64,000 nt of DNA, taken from the NCBI GenBank assembly GCA_023390555.1, contig JAEWCQ010000021.1:62001-126000 (forward strand), given 5' to 3'. Shown here piece after piece: positions 50,682-59,545 of the stretch. The notes beneath the pieces were generated by a model. That model was not told the DNA's origin. It was given only the letters and a program-made list of their open reading frames with translations, and did not search any database. How positions within the stretch are numbered: the stretch's first letter is position 1; each line of letters begins with the position of its first letter. The position numbers were made by a program, and so were the translations under genes. Source of the stretch: Bacillota bacterium (lineage in GTDB: Bacteria; Bacillota; Clostridia; Lachnospirales; Lachnospiraceae).

Positions 50682-53600
50682 TCAATATGAATATGATTTT
50701 GTAAGATTCACCAATCGCATAATTTTGTTTCCATAATCTGCTCCGGTCGCCCAACCATATCCAAGTGGATTTTCCTGTTGACCCAGCCACTCAACATAAA
50801 TGGCGCATCCTCGTTTTACCAACGAAAATCTTGTGTCAACCAAAGTGTTATTTAATACATCGGTTGAAGCGTAAGCTTTTAAATGTTGTACTTGTGCCCG
50901 AATCCCTGTCCTTACATCTGGAAAGGTAGCCACATAAGATCCACCACTATTATCAAGTGCTCCCAAACCGCCAAAATTACACTGCTCTGGTTTAACCATG
51001 CTTCCGGAAAACTGTAGCCACCCAGTTTCCAGCATAATCTGTGCCCAAAGTACTTCTGCTTTTACACCTTCTGCCTCTGCCTCCTGACATACAATCGTTG
51101 CAAATGTTGCTATATCACCGGCACCATACGATTCATACACGGAAGACGGATAAGCATGTCCAGTTGCATTGTAGCAAGCGACCATCTGTGCAACTTTAAC
51201 CGTAGTCTCTCCCATAATCTCGTAATACGAAATGGTGTAGCTCTGCCCAGCCGATTTTCCGCTGTAACCTGTTACGCCATTTACCTTATTATATGCAAGA
51301 ACCGCATATGTATAAGTGACTCCGGATTTAACGTCTGCATCTGTATAGGTCACTGTAGAACCGGATTCTATATCCGTCAGTTTGGAGTATCCTGCACCGT
51401 TACTTTCCATTCGATAGATACGGTAAGAAATAGCTCCGCTGACTTTTTTCCAGTTGAGTTGTAATTTTCCGTCATTTGTCAAGGAAACGGTAAGTTTCGT
51501 TGGTACTGCAACCGATTTTCCGGAAACAGCAGTACAAAACTGACTGTAACCTGTTTTTCCATTATTGCTGTTTAACGAACGTACCTTATAGTAGTATGTC
51601 GTATTTGTTTTCGGGGGGGTATCTTTATAGGTCACCGTACTTCCGGAATTCACATTTCCCACTTTTTCATAGCTTCCACTGGATGACGTACTGCGATAGA
51701 TCTGATAACCGGCTGCCCCGCTGACTTTCGACCATGTAATCTGAATTGCCTGTGTGGATACCGCCTTTGTCTGCGTTATTTTTGTTGGGTTTACTGTTTT
51801 TCCCGCAACAACAGATGAGTAGCCGCTGTAACCGGTCTTGCCACTGTTGCTGTTGAGTGTTTCAATCTTATAATAGTAGTTCTTACCGGTTTTTACCGAA
51901 TTGTCCTTAAATGTGGTCGTCGTACCGGAAGTGATTTCTTTGATTACCGTATAAGTTCCTTTTTCAGATGTGCTTCTTGCGATCTTATAACCGATTGCCC
52001 CATCTACTTTTTTCCATGCAATTTTCAAACTCGTACTGCTATAACTCTGCACGTAACTAACAGCTGTCTTTGTGGCAGTCTTCCCCGAAGCCACCTTCGA
52101 ATATTCACTGCAACCCACATAGGAACCAACTTTATTATTAGCCTGAATTTTATAATAGTAAGTCTTCCCAGTCTGCAGTTTTTTATCGGTATAGGAAATA
52201 ACCGACCCGCTATCAATTATTTTTATTGCAGTGTAAGTACCATTTTTAGAATTCGAACGATAAACCGTATAACCAGTTGCTCCGGAAACTGTTTTCCATG
52301 CCAGTTTCAAGCTCGTGCTGGAAGCGGACTGCACGTATGAAATCGCTGTCTTTCCAATCTGTATTCCATATTTTATCGAAGAATAATCGCTGACTCCCTT
52401 ACTGCCGTCTGTGACATTCAAAACACGAATCTTATAATAATATTTTTTATTCGCACTTACGGTCGTATCGGTATAAGTATTTGTCTTAACCGTTGCAAGC
52501 CTTGTATAAGTACCAGATTTTGACGTGCTGCGGTATATCTGATACTGGTATGCATTTTTTACAGAATTCCACTTAACTGCAAGATCCCCTGTGTCAGTCG
52601 CATTGATACCGGTTATCTTTGTCGCTGCAATCGACCAGCCGCCAGCCGCGGCAGATGCATCACTGTATCCCTGCTTCTTATTCTGCACAACACCGACTCT
52701 TACTTTATAATAGTAAGTCTTTCCTGCCGTCAGGCCGGTATCCGTATAAGATAATGTTGCCCCGGAGGCAATTGCTGCGACTCTTTTATAACTTCCGTTT
52801 TTACTGTCACTCCGGTATAACAGATATCCTGCCGCCCCGCTTCCCTGATTCCAGGTCACCTTTAACTTACCGCTGCCATTTGATTTCACTGATGCAATAG
52901 AAGTTGTTTTGACCGGATATGCTTTTAAAACAGAAGAATCATTGCTCACACCTGAATTTGTATAATACTGAATCTTGTAATAATAATTTTTCCCGGCTGT
53001 CAGACTTTTGTCCGTATAGGTAAGCGTTGAACCACTGCTGATGGTTGCTATTTTACTGTATGTCCCGCTTTTACTCGTTGACCGGTAGATATAGTAACCA
53101 TTTGCACCGCTCGTTTGCTTCCATGCCAGCTTTAGCGAAGTGGAGGAAGCTGAGGTGATATAGTTCCAGGTTGGCGTCGCTGAAGTCTTCGATAATCCAT
53201 AGTATTCTGCTACACCAGTGGCATCTGCTACACCAAGCGCTTTCAGTTTATCATCTGTATTGAGATAATTGTAAAAATCTGAGCCACTGCTTAAAAATGC
53301 ATGCTCGACCAGTACTCCAGTAAAGCCATATAGTTTGCTCCAATATTGAATTCCATTATAATCGGACATTGAGCCATCGGGATATAAGCCATTATTCCCT
53401 CCGTCATCTCCATATTCTTTAATTTTAATGCCGCGGTCTGTTAATCCCATGGCAATCAATTTCGACTGAATTTTTGCTGCAATCCCCTGGCCAATAGCAC
53501 CAACTGTACTATTATAATTGCTGTTTGGATAATAAATCTCCGCCCCTGTGGCGGTCCCCCCAGCATTTAAGTGAAAACTTAAAAGAAGATTCGCACCGAC

Positions 53601-54698
53601 ACTTTTTGCATAAAGTGCCCTATCCTGTCTTGAGGAAGGTCCTCCCGCGCTGTTGACTCTTGGCGTCATGTATACCTTCACTCCACTATATTGCTCCAGT
53701 TCTTCTTTGCAATAAGTTGCAATTTTCAGAACCAAATCTCTCTCATAGTACATAACTCCATCATATTCTGCTTTTGTACCAGAATCTGTTCCTCCATGTC
53801 CCGCATCCAGAACAATTACCACATCCCCGGCTCCGGTAGATGAAACCCCATCAGAAGAACCCTCTGTTTCTCCTATTTTGTCCAATACTTCTCCGATATT
53901 ATCCGAGGATATCATATTTCCATTCTCATCTGTTATAGAAATATCTCCTTCGCCTGATTCATCACTTACAGTCTCTGCATCCGGCTCTGTAGTAACCGTT
54001 GTATCAACGCCAAATCGGGCACTAATACCGGTATCGGAAATCTGGATTGTTCCGCTAACACCATCTGCTACGTAATCAATGGACGTCACTCGATAGCTTC
54101 CGGCAAATGAAGTATCCGGGAAATTCATATAGAATAATGCGGAATCCGTATCGATCGTATCGGCAGCCACCGAATATTCGGCGCCTGTTGTATCATTCTT
54201 ATAATGCAAGATCGCAGATGAAAGATCGTAGGTTCCATCTCCGATCCCAATCAGCGCATATTGTTCACCCGGCGTTTCTACATAATCGCTGCCGAACACG
54301 AGATAAGACAGGAGCACATTAGCCTGAACTGCCTGCTGTTTTGCAAGAATCTCTGCATTTTCGGTATCTTCTGCAGGTGCTTCGGAAGACGGGGCCTCCG
54401 TGTTCTGTGATTCTGAGGATATTGCTTCGGAAGATTCCGTATCGGCAGCGGCTATTTCTGTAGACGCAATTTCCGTACTCTGTACTGCCTCTTCTGTATT
54501 CTCAGTACTGCTGTTCTCCACGGACTCTGTGGATATTGCAGTTTCTGTCGTGTTCTCTTCTGCCGCGCTCTGATCGGCTGCTATAGCCGTGCCCTGTCCT
54601 GAAACCAATGCAGCCTGAATACTGCCTCCGTCCATGGTAAACAGCATGGCAGCACAAAGCAAAGCCGCCAGCCCCTGTCTGATTCTTCCCATCTTCAT
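50682..54698 (-). CDS. Giant bifunctional autolysin: amidase_3, seven Fn3 repeats, glucosaminidase
   Basis: 1338 residues. Signal peptide about 1-30, an E/S/T-rich linker (about 45-120), an unnamed beta-rich domain (about 125-230), then amidase_3 (about 292-480: VIVLDAGHGGTDSGTK with zinc His301, LLLSFHLNAGG, GVLVEHAFLSSG). Seven fibronectin type III repeats of about 90-95 residues follow (each with a YxIYRSTSxxGTY core). The C-terminal ~170 residues are a glucosaminidase domain (KAEVLWAQIMLETGWLQFSG, CNFGGLGAL, GIRAQVQHLKAYA). It can thus cut both the peptide link and the glycan strand of peptidoglycan. No anchor; Fn3 repeats may provide wall attachment. Confidence 0.93.
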   Translation of the reverse strand: MKMGRIRQGLAALLCAAMLFTMDGGSIQAALVSGQGTAIAADQSAAEENTTETAISTESVENSSTENTEEAVQSTEIASTEIAAADTESSEAISSESQNTEAPSSEAPAEDTENAEILAKQQAVQANVLLSYLVFGSDYVETPGEQYALIGIGDGTYDLSSAILHYKNDTTGAEYSVAADTIDTDSALFYMNFPDTSFAGSYRVTSIDYVADGVSGTIQISDTGISARFGVDTTVTTEPDAETVSDESGEGDISITDENGNMISSDNIGEVLDKIGETEGSSDGVSSTGAGDVVIVLDAGHGGTDSGTKAEYDGVMYYERDLVLKIATYCKEELEQYSGVKVYMTPRVNSAGGPSSRQDRALYAKSVGANLLLSFHLNAGGTATGAEIYYPNSNYNSTVGAIGQGIAAKIQSKLIAMGLTDRGIKIKEYGDDGGNNGLYPDGSMSDYNGIQYWSKLYGFTGVLVEHAFLSSGSDFYNYLNTDDKLKALGVADATGVAEYYGLSKTSATPTWNYITSASSTSLKLAWKQTSGANGYYIYRSTSKSGTYSKIATISSGSTLTYTDKSLTAGKNYYYKIQYYTNSGVSNDSSVLKAYPVKTTSIASVKSNGSGKLKVTWNQGSGAAGYLLYRSDSKNGSYKRVAAIASGATLSYTDTGLTAGKTYYYKVRVGVVQNKKQGYSDASAAAGGWSIAATKITGINATDTGDLAVKWNSVKNAYQYQIYRSTSKSGTYTRLATVKTNTYTDTTVSANKKYYYKIRVLNVTDGSKGVSDYSSIKYGIQIGKTAISYVQSASSTSLKLAWKTVSGATGYTVYRSNSKNGTYTAIKIIDSGSVISYTDKKLQTGKTYYYKIQANNKVGSYVGCSEYSKVASGKTATKTAVSYVQSYSSTSLKIAWKKVDGAIGYKIARSTSEKGTYTVIKEITSGTTTTFKDNSVKTGKNYYYKIETLNSNSGKTGYSGYSSVVAGKTVNPTKITQTKAVSTQAIQITWSKVSGAAGYQIYRSTSSSGSYEKVGNVNSGSTVTYKDTPPKTNTTYYYKVRSLNSNNGKTGYSQFCTAVSGKSVAVPTKLTVSLTNDGKLQLNWKKVSGAISYRIYRMESNGAGYSKLTDIESGSTVTYTDADVKSGVTYTYAVLAYNKVNGVTGYSGKSAGQSYTISYYEIMGETTVKVAQMVACYNATGHAYPSSVYESYGAGDIATFATIVCQEAEAEGVKAEVLWAQIMLETGWLQFSGSMVKPEQCNFGGLGALDNSGGSYVATFPDVRTGIRAQVQHLKAYASTDVLNNTLVDTRFSLVKRGCAIYVEWLGQQENPLGYGWATGADYGNKIMRLVNLTKSYSY

Positions 54699-54771
54699 GA
54701 CTCTCTTTCCAATCTGTTTCTTAACATCTCATCCTTTAGGTACATCTCTATGTAATGCATAAAATAATAGA

Positions 54772-55704
54772 TTATTTGTGAATCACGGTTCCCGTCAATT
54801 CGTTTACATCGTCTGTGGCTTTTCCAATTTTGGTAATCAAAACAGTTCTGACTGCGGAATTACCGATGAACTCCACGGCTGCCTGGAGCTTTGGAAGCAT
54901 CGTTCCTTCCCCGAAGTGTCCCTCTTCCATGTACTGCTCTGCCTCTGCAACGGTCATGCTGTCCAGTGCTTTTTCATTGCTGCTGCCATAATTTAAGCAT
55001 ACTTTTTCCACACTCGTTAAGATCACCAGCATATCTGCATCAATCAACTCAGCAAGCTTGCCTGCTGCCAGATCTTTTTCTATCACGGCACTGGCACCTT
55101 TTAAAGTATTATCCTGGGTCAATACCGGAATACCGCCTCCGCCGCACGCAATTACTACCTGATCTGCATCACTCAATGCTCTCACCGCATCAATTTCCAC
55201 GATATCAATCGGCTTCGGAGCCGCTACGATCCTGCGGTAGCCGTCTGCAACTTTGACAACGTGATTTCCCTTTTTCTCTTCTGCCTCAGCCTCTTCCTCA
55301 TTCATCACACGTCCGATAATTTTGCTTGGATGATAAAACGCCTCATCATACGGATCTGCTGTAACCTGTGTCAGAATAGTAGACACCGTTTTATAAATCC
55401 CGCGGTTTAAAAGTTCCGTACGGATTGCATTTTGCAAATCATAGCCAATGTAACCCTGACTCATTGCCGAACATACTGACATTGGAGTTGCCGTATATTC
55501 CGGATAAATTCTGCAAAATTCTGCCATTGCCGTATGGATCATTCCAACCTGCGGTCCATTACTGTGTGTGATAACTACCTGATAATCATCTTTTATAAAA
55601 TCAGCTACGGCCTTTGCAGTCTGTTTTGTCGCTGTTTTCTGTTCAGGAAGTGTCGTTCCTAATGCCTCATGTCCCAATGCAATCACTATTTTTTTCTTCT
55701 TCAT
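54772..55704 (-). CDS. arcC: Carbamate kinase
   Basis: 310 residues, the normal size. It shows the amino acid kinase pattern: IVIALGHEALG at the N-terminus, ITHSNGPQVGMIHTAM (about 61-76), TILTQVTADPYDEAF, VIACGGGGIPVL (about 188-199), VIEKDLAAGKLAE and ADMLVILTSVEKV. It makes ATP from carbamoyl phosphate, or the reverse. No arginine deiminase, ornithine or putrescine carbamoyltransferase is in the window, so the carbamoyl phosphate source is elsewhere. TGGAGG precedes the ATG; a TTGTGG-17-TAACAT promoter is possible upstream. Confidence 0.95.
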   Translation of the reverse strand: MKKKKIVIALGHEALGTTLPEQKTATKQTAKAVADFIKDDYQVVITHSNGPQVGMIHTAMAEFCRIYPEYTATPMSVCSAMSQGYIGYDLQNAIRTELLNRGIYKTVSTILTQVTADPYDEAFYHPSKIIGRVMNEEEAEAEEKKGNHVVKVADGYRRIVAAPKPIDIVEIDAVRALSDADQVVIACGGGGIPVLTQDNTLKGASAVIEKDLAAGKLAELIDADMLVILTSVEKVCLNYGSSNEKALDSMTVAEAEQYMEEGHFGEGTMLPKLQAAVEFIGNSAVRTVLITKIGKATDDVNELTGTVIHK

Positions 55705-55836
55705 GCTCCCTATACCTCCAGAATATTCCTTTTATAATTAGTTTCATGTTAGCACATTTCCAGACCTACCACAACCGAAAAATCCTTAATATTCCTTAAT
55801 CTATTGGCAGTTCTGGTATTTTCTGGAATCCATTTT

Positions 55837-56730
55837 TCAATCCTTTTTTCTGCACTTCAGGCGGACATAATCCCAGAAACATCCTGCTGCCGCCGACATC
55901 CGATAATCTCTGTTCCGGATAAAAAGAATGTTCGATAAATGCTCGGGATTTGTGATTCTGCGATAGATAAGATCTTGATTCTTTGAAAAAAAGACTGCTG
56001 ACTCTGGGCAGATCGCAATTCCTGCATTATTTGCCACCAATGGAATCACGCTGGACAGGATATTATACATGCAGGTAATACGAAATCCCAATGCATGCTC
56101 ATGAAACCAACTGACGATTTCATCCTGTAACGAAGCTCTGGATGGAACAATCAGCGGCTGCCCGGACAAATCTTCCAGTTCTATGGAATCTTTCCTTTTG
56201 GAGGCCAAGGGATTTTTCACACTGAGCAATGTTCCCCATGCCTCCGCCTTATATATTTCACATTCATATTTTTCTACGTTCAGCGGTTCCCGGACAATTC
56301 CAAGATCAACCAGCCCCTTATCCAGCTTGTCCCGGATTTCATCTCCATTCCCGCACCAGATATTGAATTTCATATTTGGGTATTGTTCCTGAAATGGCGT
56401 TATGACTTCAGAAAGCACGCTCATGCCGCTCGATTCCGTGACACCGACGGTGACAGTACCAATCGTATCATTTTTCAGCTGCATAAGCTGCATTTCAGTC
56501 TGCTCCAGCATGAAAAGAATATCTTTGGCCTGCTGCTTTAAATACATGCCCTCCTCTGTCAGCCGGATATGCCGTTTACCGCGAAGAAACAGAGAAACAC
56601 CCAATTCTTCTTCTAATTTCTGCATCTGGCGACTCAGATGGGGCTGTGCAATACACAGTTTTTCCGCAGCACGCGTTATAGTGCCTTCCTGTGTGACTGC
56701 TATAAAATATCTTAAATCTTTCAATTCCAT
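55837..56730 (-). CDS. LysR-family transcriptional regulator
   Basis: 297 residues. N-terminal winged HTH MELKDLRYFIAVTQEGTITRAAEKLCIAQPHLSRQM, with the standard effector-binding domain from about 90 (GTVTVGVTESSGMSVLSEVI, then LVDLGIVREPLN). It is divergent from the YoaK-type membrane protein and its promoter overlaps the other gene's upstream region, so it probably regulates that gene and itself. It is also next to arcC but a link is not shown. Confidence 0.93.
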   Translation of the reverse strand: MELKDLRYFIAVTQEGTITRAAEKLCIAQPHLSRQMQKLEEELGVSLFLRGKRHIRLTEEGMYLKQQAKDILFMLEQTEMQLMQLKNDTIGTVTVGVTESSGMSVLSEVITPFQEQYPNMKFNIWCGNGDEIRDKLDKGLVDLGIVREPLNVEKYECEIYKAEAWGTLLSVKNPLASKRKDSIELEDLSGQPLIVPSRASLQDEIVSWFHEHALGFRITCMYNILSSVIPLVANNAGIAICPESAVFFSKNQDLIYRRITNPEHLSNILFIRNRDYRMSAAAGCFWDYVRLKCRKKD

Positions 56731-56766
56731 ATTCTCACCATACCTTATTGTTATATTTCAAGATAC

Positions 56767-56795
56767 ATTATAAGTATTTTAATATAGCAAATCAA
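56767..56795 (-). promoter_or_regulatory. lysR promoter
   Basis: Reverse strand: TTGATT (56790-56795), 17-base spacer, TATAAT (56767-56772). The opposite-strand yoaK gene has only a weak promoter (TAGAAT at 56801-56806, no clear -35), consistent with activation by LysR. Confidence 0.6.
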
Positions 56796-56875
56796 TATGG
56801 TAGAATACAGAAATGCGACGGAATACATTCTGCTTCCGACCCAGTTTTTTACTTTTATATAAAGGGGTAATCATC

Positions 56876-57598
56876 ATGAACACAGATAAAAACGAAGAAA
56901 CTTTACTCGAGTGTGAACGCTGGTGGATATTTGCACTACTTATGACAATATCGGGTTATTTCGGTGCATTTACTTATGCCATCCGCGGCGGCGTATTCTG
57001 CAATGCTCAGACCGCTAATTTTGTTCTATTTGCCATGGAACTTGGAAACAGGCACTGGATGAAAGCACTTTACTATATTATCCCAATGAGTGCCTATTTT
57101 CTGGGAACTGTCATTTCCGAATCGCTGCCGGTTTACGTAAAAAAATTTCATCTGCTTCGCTGGGATACGCTCCTGATCGGCATTGAAATTATTGTGGTCC
57201 TTTTTCTTGGATTTTTACCGGAGCATGCACCGTTTCAGATCACACAGGTTGCAATTAATTTTATCTGCTCCATGCAGTATAATACCTTCCGGCAGGCTGA
57301 TAAAGTCCCCATGGCAACCACTTTTTGCACCAATCATCTCCGCCAGTCGGCAATCCATCTGGTAAAATGGCTTCGAAAAAAGAAAGACATCTACTATTTG
57401 AAACGGATTCGAAACCACCTTGGTATGATTTTCCTCTTTGTCACAGGCGCTATTGTCTCAACCGTAATGTGCCGTCTTTTTCTTGGGAAAGCCATCTGGG
57501 GTGCTGAACTTTTACTGATCATTGTATTTGCGGATCTGATGCATGCGGATTTGACAAAGGAAAAAGCCCTTCTATACAAAAAGCCTTCCGGACATTAG
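56876..57598 (+). CDS. YoaK/DUF1275-family membrane protein
   Basis: 240 residues with about six hydrophobic segments. The family signature is visible: a GYFGAFTYAIRGGVFCNAQTANFVLFAMELG stretch beginning near residue 24 and MQYNTFRQADKVPMATTFCTNHLRQ near 140. Function of DUF1275 proteins is unknown, though transport is often suggested. The ATG at 56876 follows AAAGGGG; the upstream in-frame ATG at 56813 has no ribosome site. It is divergently paired with a LysR regulator. Confidence 0.88.
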   Translation: MNTDKNEETLLECERWWIFALLMTISGYFGAFTYAIRGGVFCNAQTANFVLFAMELGNRHWMKALYYIIPMSAYFLGTVISESLPVYVKKFHLLRWDTLLIGIEIIVVLFLGFLPEHAPFQITQVAINFICSMQYNTFRQADKVPMATTFCTNHLRQSAIHLVKWLRKKKDIYYLKRIRNHLGMIFLFVTGAIVSTVMCRLFLGKAIWGAELLLIIVFADLMHADLTKEKALLYKKPSGH

Positions 57599-57612
57599 TC
57601 CGAAAGGCTTTT
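57579..57612. terminator. Bidirectional terminator between yoaK and htrA
   Basis: AAAAGCCTTCCGGAC / GTCCGAAAGGCTTTT, 15-bp stem with one mismatch and a 4-base loop, overlapping the end of the YoaK gene; T-runs on both strands. Confidence 0.85.
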
Positions 57613-57632
57613 ATGAATGATCAATATGATTA

Positions 57633-59039
57633 TTAACCTTTAGTTCCGAGCGTGACCGTAATCTTCTGCTCCGTGTACTCTCCATTCTGTTGATTCGCCA
57701 AACGCTGAATTGTGACTTCCACTTGCGTTCCGGCGGCATAATATTTCATCTGCTCTTCCAACTCGGAAGTAGAGCCGACCTTTGTTCCGTCAAACGCTGT
57801 AATAATATCACCTTGCGCAAGTCCCGCCTGATCTGCAGCAGAATCCTTTACCACCTGATAAACGTAAACCCCTTCCGGCATATTATAAGTGCTTGCAACA
57901 GAACTGGAAACATCTACGCCGGAAATGCCAAGGTATGCTGTCTGGGAATCATCTACCACTTCCCGGTTAATCAGTTTTTCAATAATCGGTGAAGCCGTAT
58001 TGATTGGGATCGCATAACCCATACCTTCTACGGAAGTATCGGAATATTTGATTGAATTAATGCCAATCACTTCTCCATTCAGATTCAGCAAAGCACCGCC
58101 GCTGTTTCCAGGGTTGATTGCCGCATCCGTCTGAATCAGTTCACTGGTTGTCGAAGTTCCCGTATCCTCATCCGTTACGCTCACCTCACGGTTTAATGCA
58201 CTGATGACACCGGTTGTCACCGACTGTCCGTAACCCAATGCATTTCCGATTGCAATTGCAGACTGACCTGCATTTAAGGCATCTGAATCACCGATTGTTG
58301 CCACCTTTATCTTTTCCAGTGTATCCTGTTCGATATCGGACAGCTTCACGGCTACTACCGCAAGATCATCTCCGGAATCAGTTCCCTTTACTTCTGCCGT
58401 CACCGTAGAATCATCACTGAACTGCACGGTAATACTATTGGAATCTGCAACCACGTGGTTATTTGTTGCAATATAAAGATATTCATCATCCTGACTGACA
58501 ATAATACCGGAACCTGCGCTCTCACTTTCATAGTTCTGCGTCTGACCAAACCAGTTCTGATACTGAGTTTCACTCATATTCGTAATTGCCACAATACTCG
58601 GCATTACATTCGATACAATTCCAGAAACGTCTACTACAGTAGCCGCATCGCCACTCTTTGCAGTCGCTGACGTATCGGCAGCTGTCGCCTTATTCAATGT
58701 TGGGCTCTGTTTTGTAATTTCTGCAGTCGCCTGGTCTTTCCCGAGGACTTTTCCGAAGAAATAACTGGATCCCTCAAATGCCGTTCCTGCTACCAATCCA
58801 AAAACAAGTGCAATCGCCACACATTTTGCAATTTTTGTGCCAAAACCATGAAAATCTCTTTTCCGGCGCGGCTTTTTTTCTTTCTTTTTCTTCACGGACT
58901 CATCTTCATACTGTCTATACTGAGCCTGTGCACCCCAGGAATGATCTGACTGTTCCTGAGAATCATTTCCATTCTCCTGATTCGCATAGCTGTATGAATA
59001 ATAAGAATCAGAAGTGTTTTTATTTTCATTGTTGTCCAT
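57633..59039 (-). CDS. HtrA/DegP-type serine protease
   Basis: 468 residues. A hydrophilic N/S/Y-rich cytoplasmic tail with a KKKEKKPRRKR stretch, one membrane helix (about 68-90), then a trypsin-like domain outside the membrane with the triad H195 (TNNHVV), D225 (DDLAVVAV) and S313 (NPGNSGGALL), and one PDZ domain (about 370-460, ADQAGLAQGDIITAFDG). This is the Gram-positive HtrA layout, which degrades misfolded envelope proteins. No CssRS-like two-component genes are adjacent. ATG at 59039 with AGAGAGG upstream. Confidence 0.95.
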   Translation of the reverse strand: MDNNENKNTSDSYYSYSYANQENGNDSQEQSDHSWGAQAQYRQYEDESVKKKKEKKPRRKRDFHGFGTKIAKCVAIALVFGLVAGTAFEGSSYFFGKVLGKDQATAEITKQSPTLNKATAADTSATAKSGDAATVVDVSGIVSNVMPSIVAITNMSETQYQNWFGQTQNYESESAGSGIIVSQDDEYLYIATNNHVVADSNSITVQFSDDSTVTAEVKGTDSGDDLAVVAVKLSDIEQDTLEKIKVATIGDSDALNAGQSAIAIGNALGYGQSVTTGVISALNREVSVTDEDTGTSTTSELIQTDAAINPGNSGGALLNLNGEVIGINSIKYSDTSVEGMGYAIPINTASPIIEKLINREVVDDSQTAYLGISGVDVSSSVASTYNMPEGVYVYQVVKDSAADQAGLAQGDIITAFDGTKVGSTSELEEQMKYYAAGTQVEVTIQRLANQQNGEYTEQKITVTLGTKG

Positions 59040-59134
59040 CGCTCTACCTCTCTCATCCTATGAATCATCTTCTAGCACTTATCTTATCCATGAAATGTGA
59101 CGAATCTGTGTTTTTCTGTTGTATATATTATGTT

Positions 59135-59530
59135 TTAATCTTCCAAAAATATTTTTCTTGTTACAAAGTTATATACCATGACGGCCGCAGTTGCAAATAT
59201 CTTGGTTATCATACTGTATATATGACAGATATCCACACCAAACCACATGAGCAGCTCATTTAAAAGCAGTCCAATGACGCTTAAAATGACAAATATCAAA
59301 AACTCTTTCTTTTTACTCATTCCCTCTTTGCCGGCGAAAACGAACTTCATGCTGCAAACGTAGTTAAAGATGACAGATACGGTAAATGAAATTGCATTTG
59401 CAAGCAGATAATATACTCCAAATAATTCTGAGAGGACAAACAGCACTCCATAGTCGATAAAAAATGCAAGTACCCCGACAACGCCGAATTTTAGAAACTG
59501 CCTGATCAGACCTGTTAATTTTTCCTTCAT
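59135..59530 (-). CDS. GtrA-family membrane protein
   Basis: 131 residues, four membrane helices, the standard GtrA size. Motifs: FLKFGVVGVLAFFIDYGVLF at the N-terminus and YNFVTRKIFLE at the C-terminus. GtrA proteins are thought to move undecaprenyl-linked sugars across the membrane for cell-surface polysaccharide decoration. It follows glmS by 15 bases and is probably co-transcribed, in keeping with the glycosyltransferase cluster upstream. Confidence 0.9.
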   Translation of the reverse strand: MKEKLTGLIRQFLKFGVVGVLAFFIDYGVLFVLSELFGVYYLLANAISFTVSVIFNYVCSMKFVFAGKEGMSKKKEFLIFVILSVIGLLLNELLMWFGVDICHIYSMITKIFATAAVMVYNFVTRKIFLED

Positions 59531-59545
59531 CTTTGGTCCGCCATT

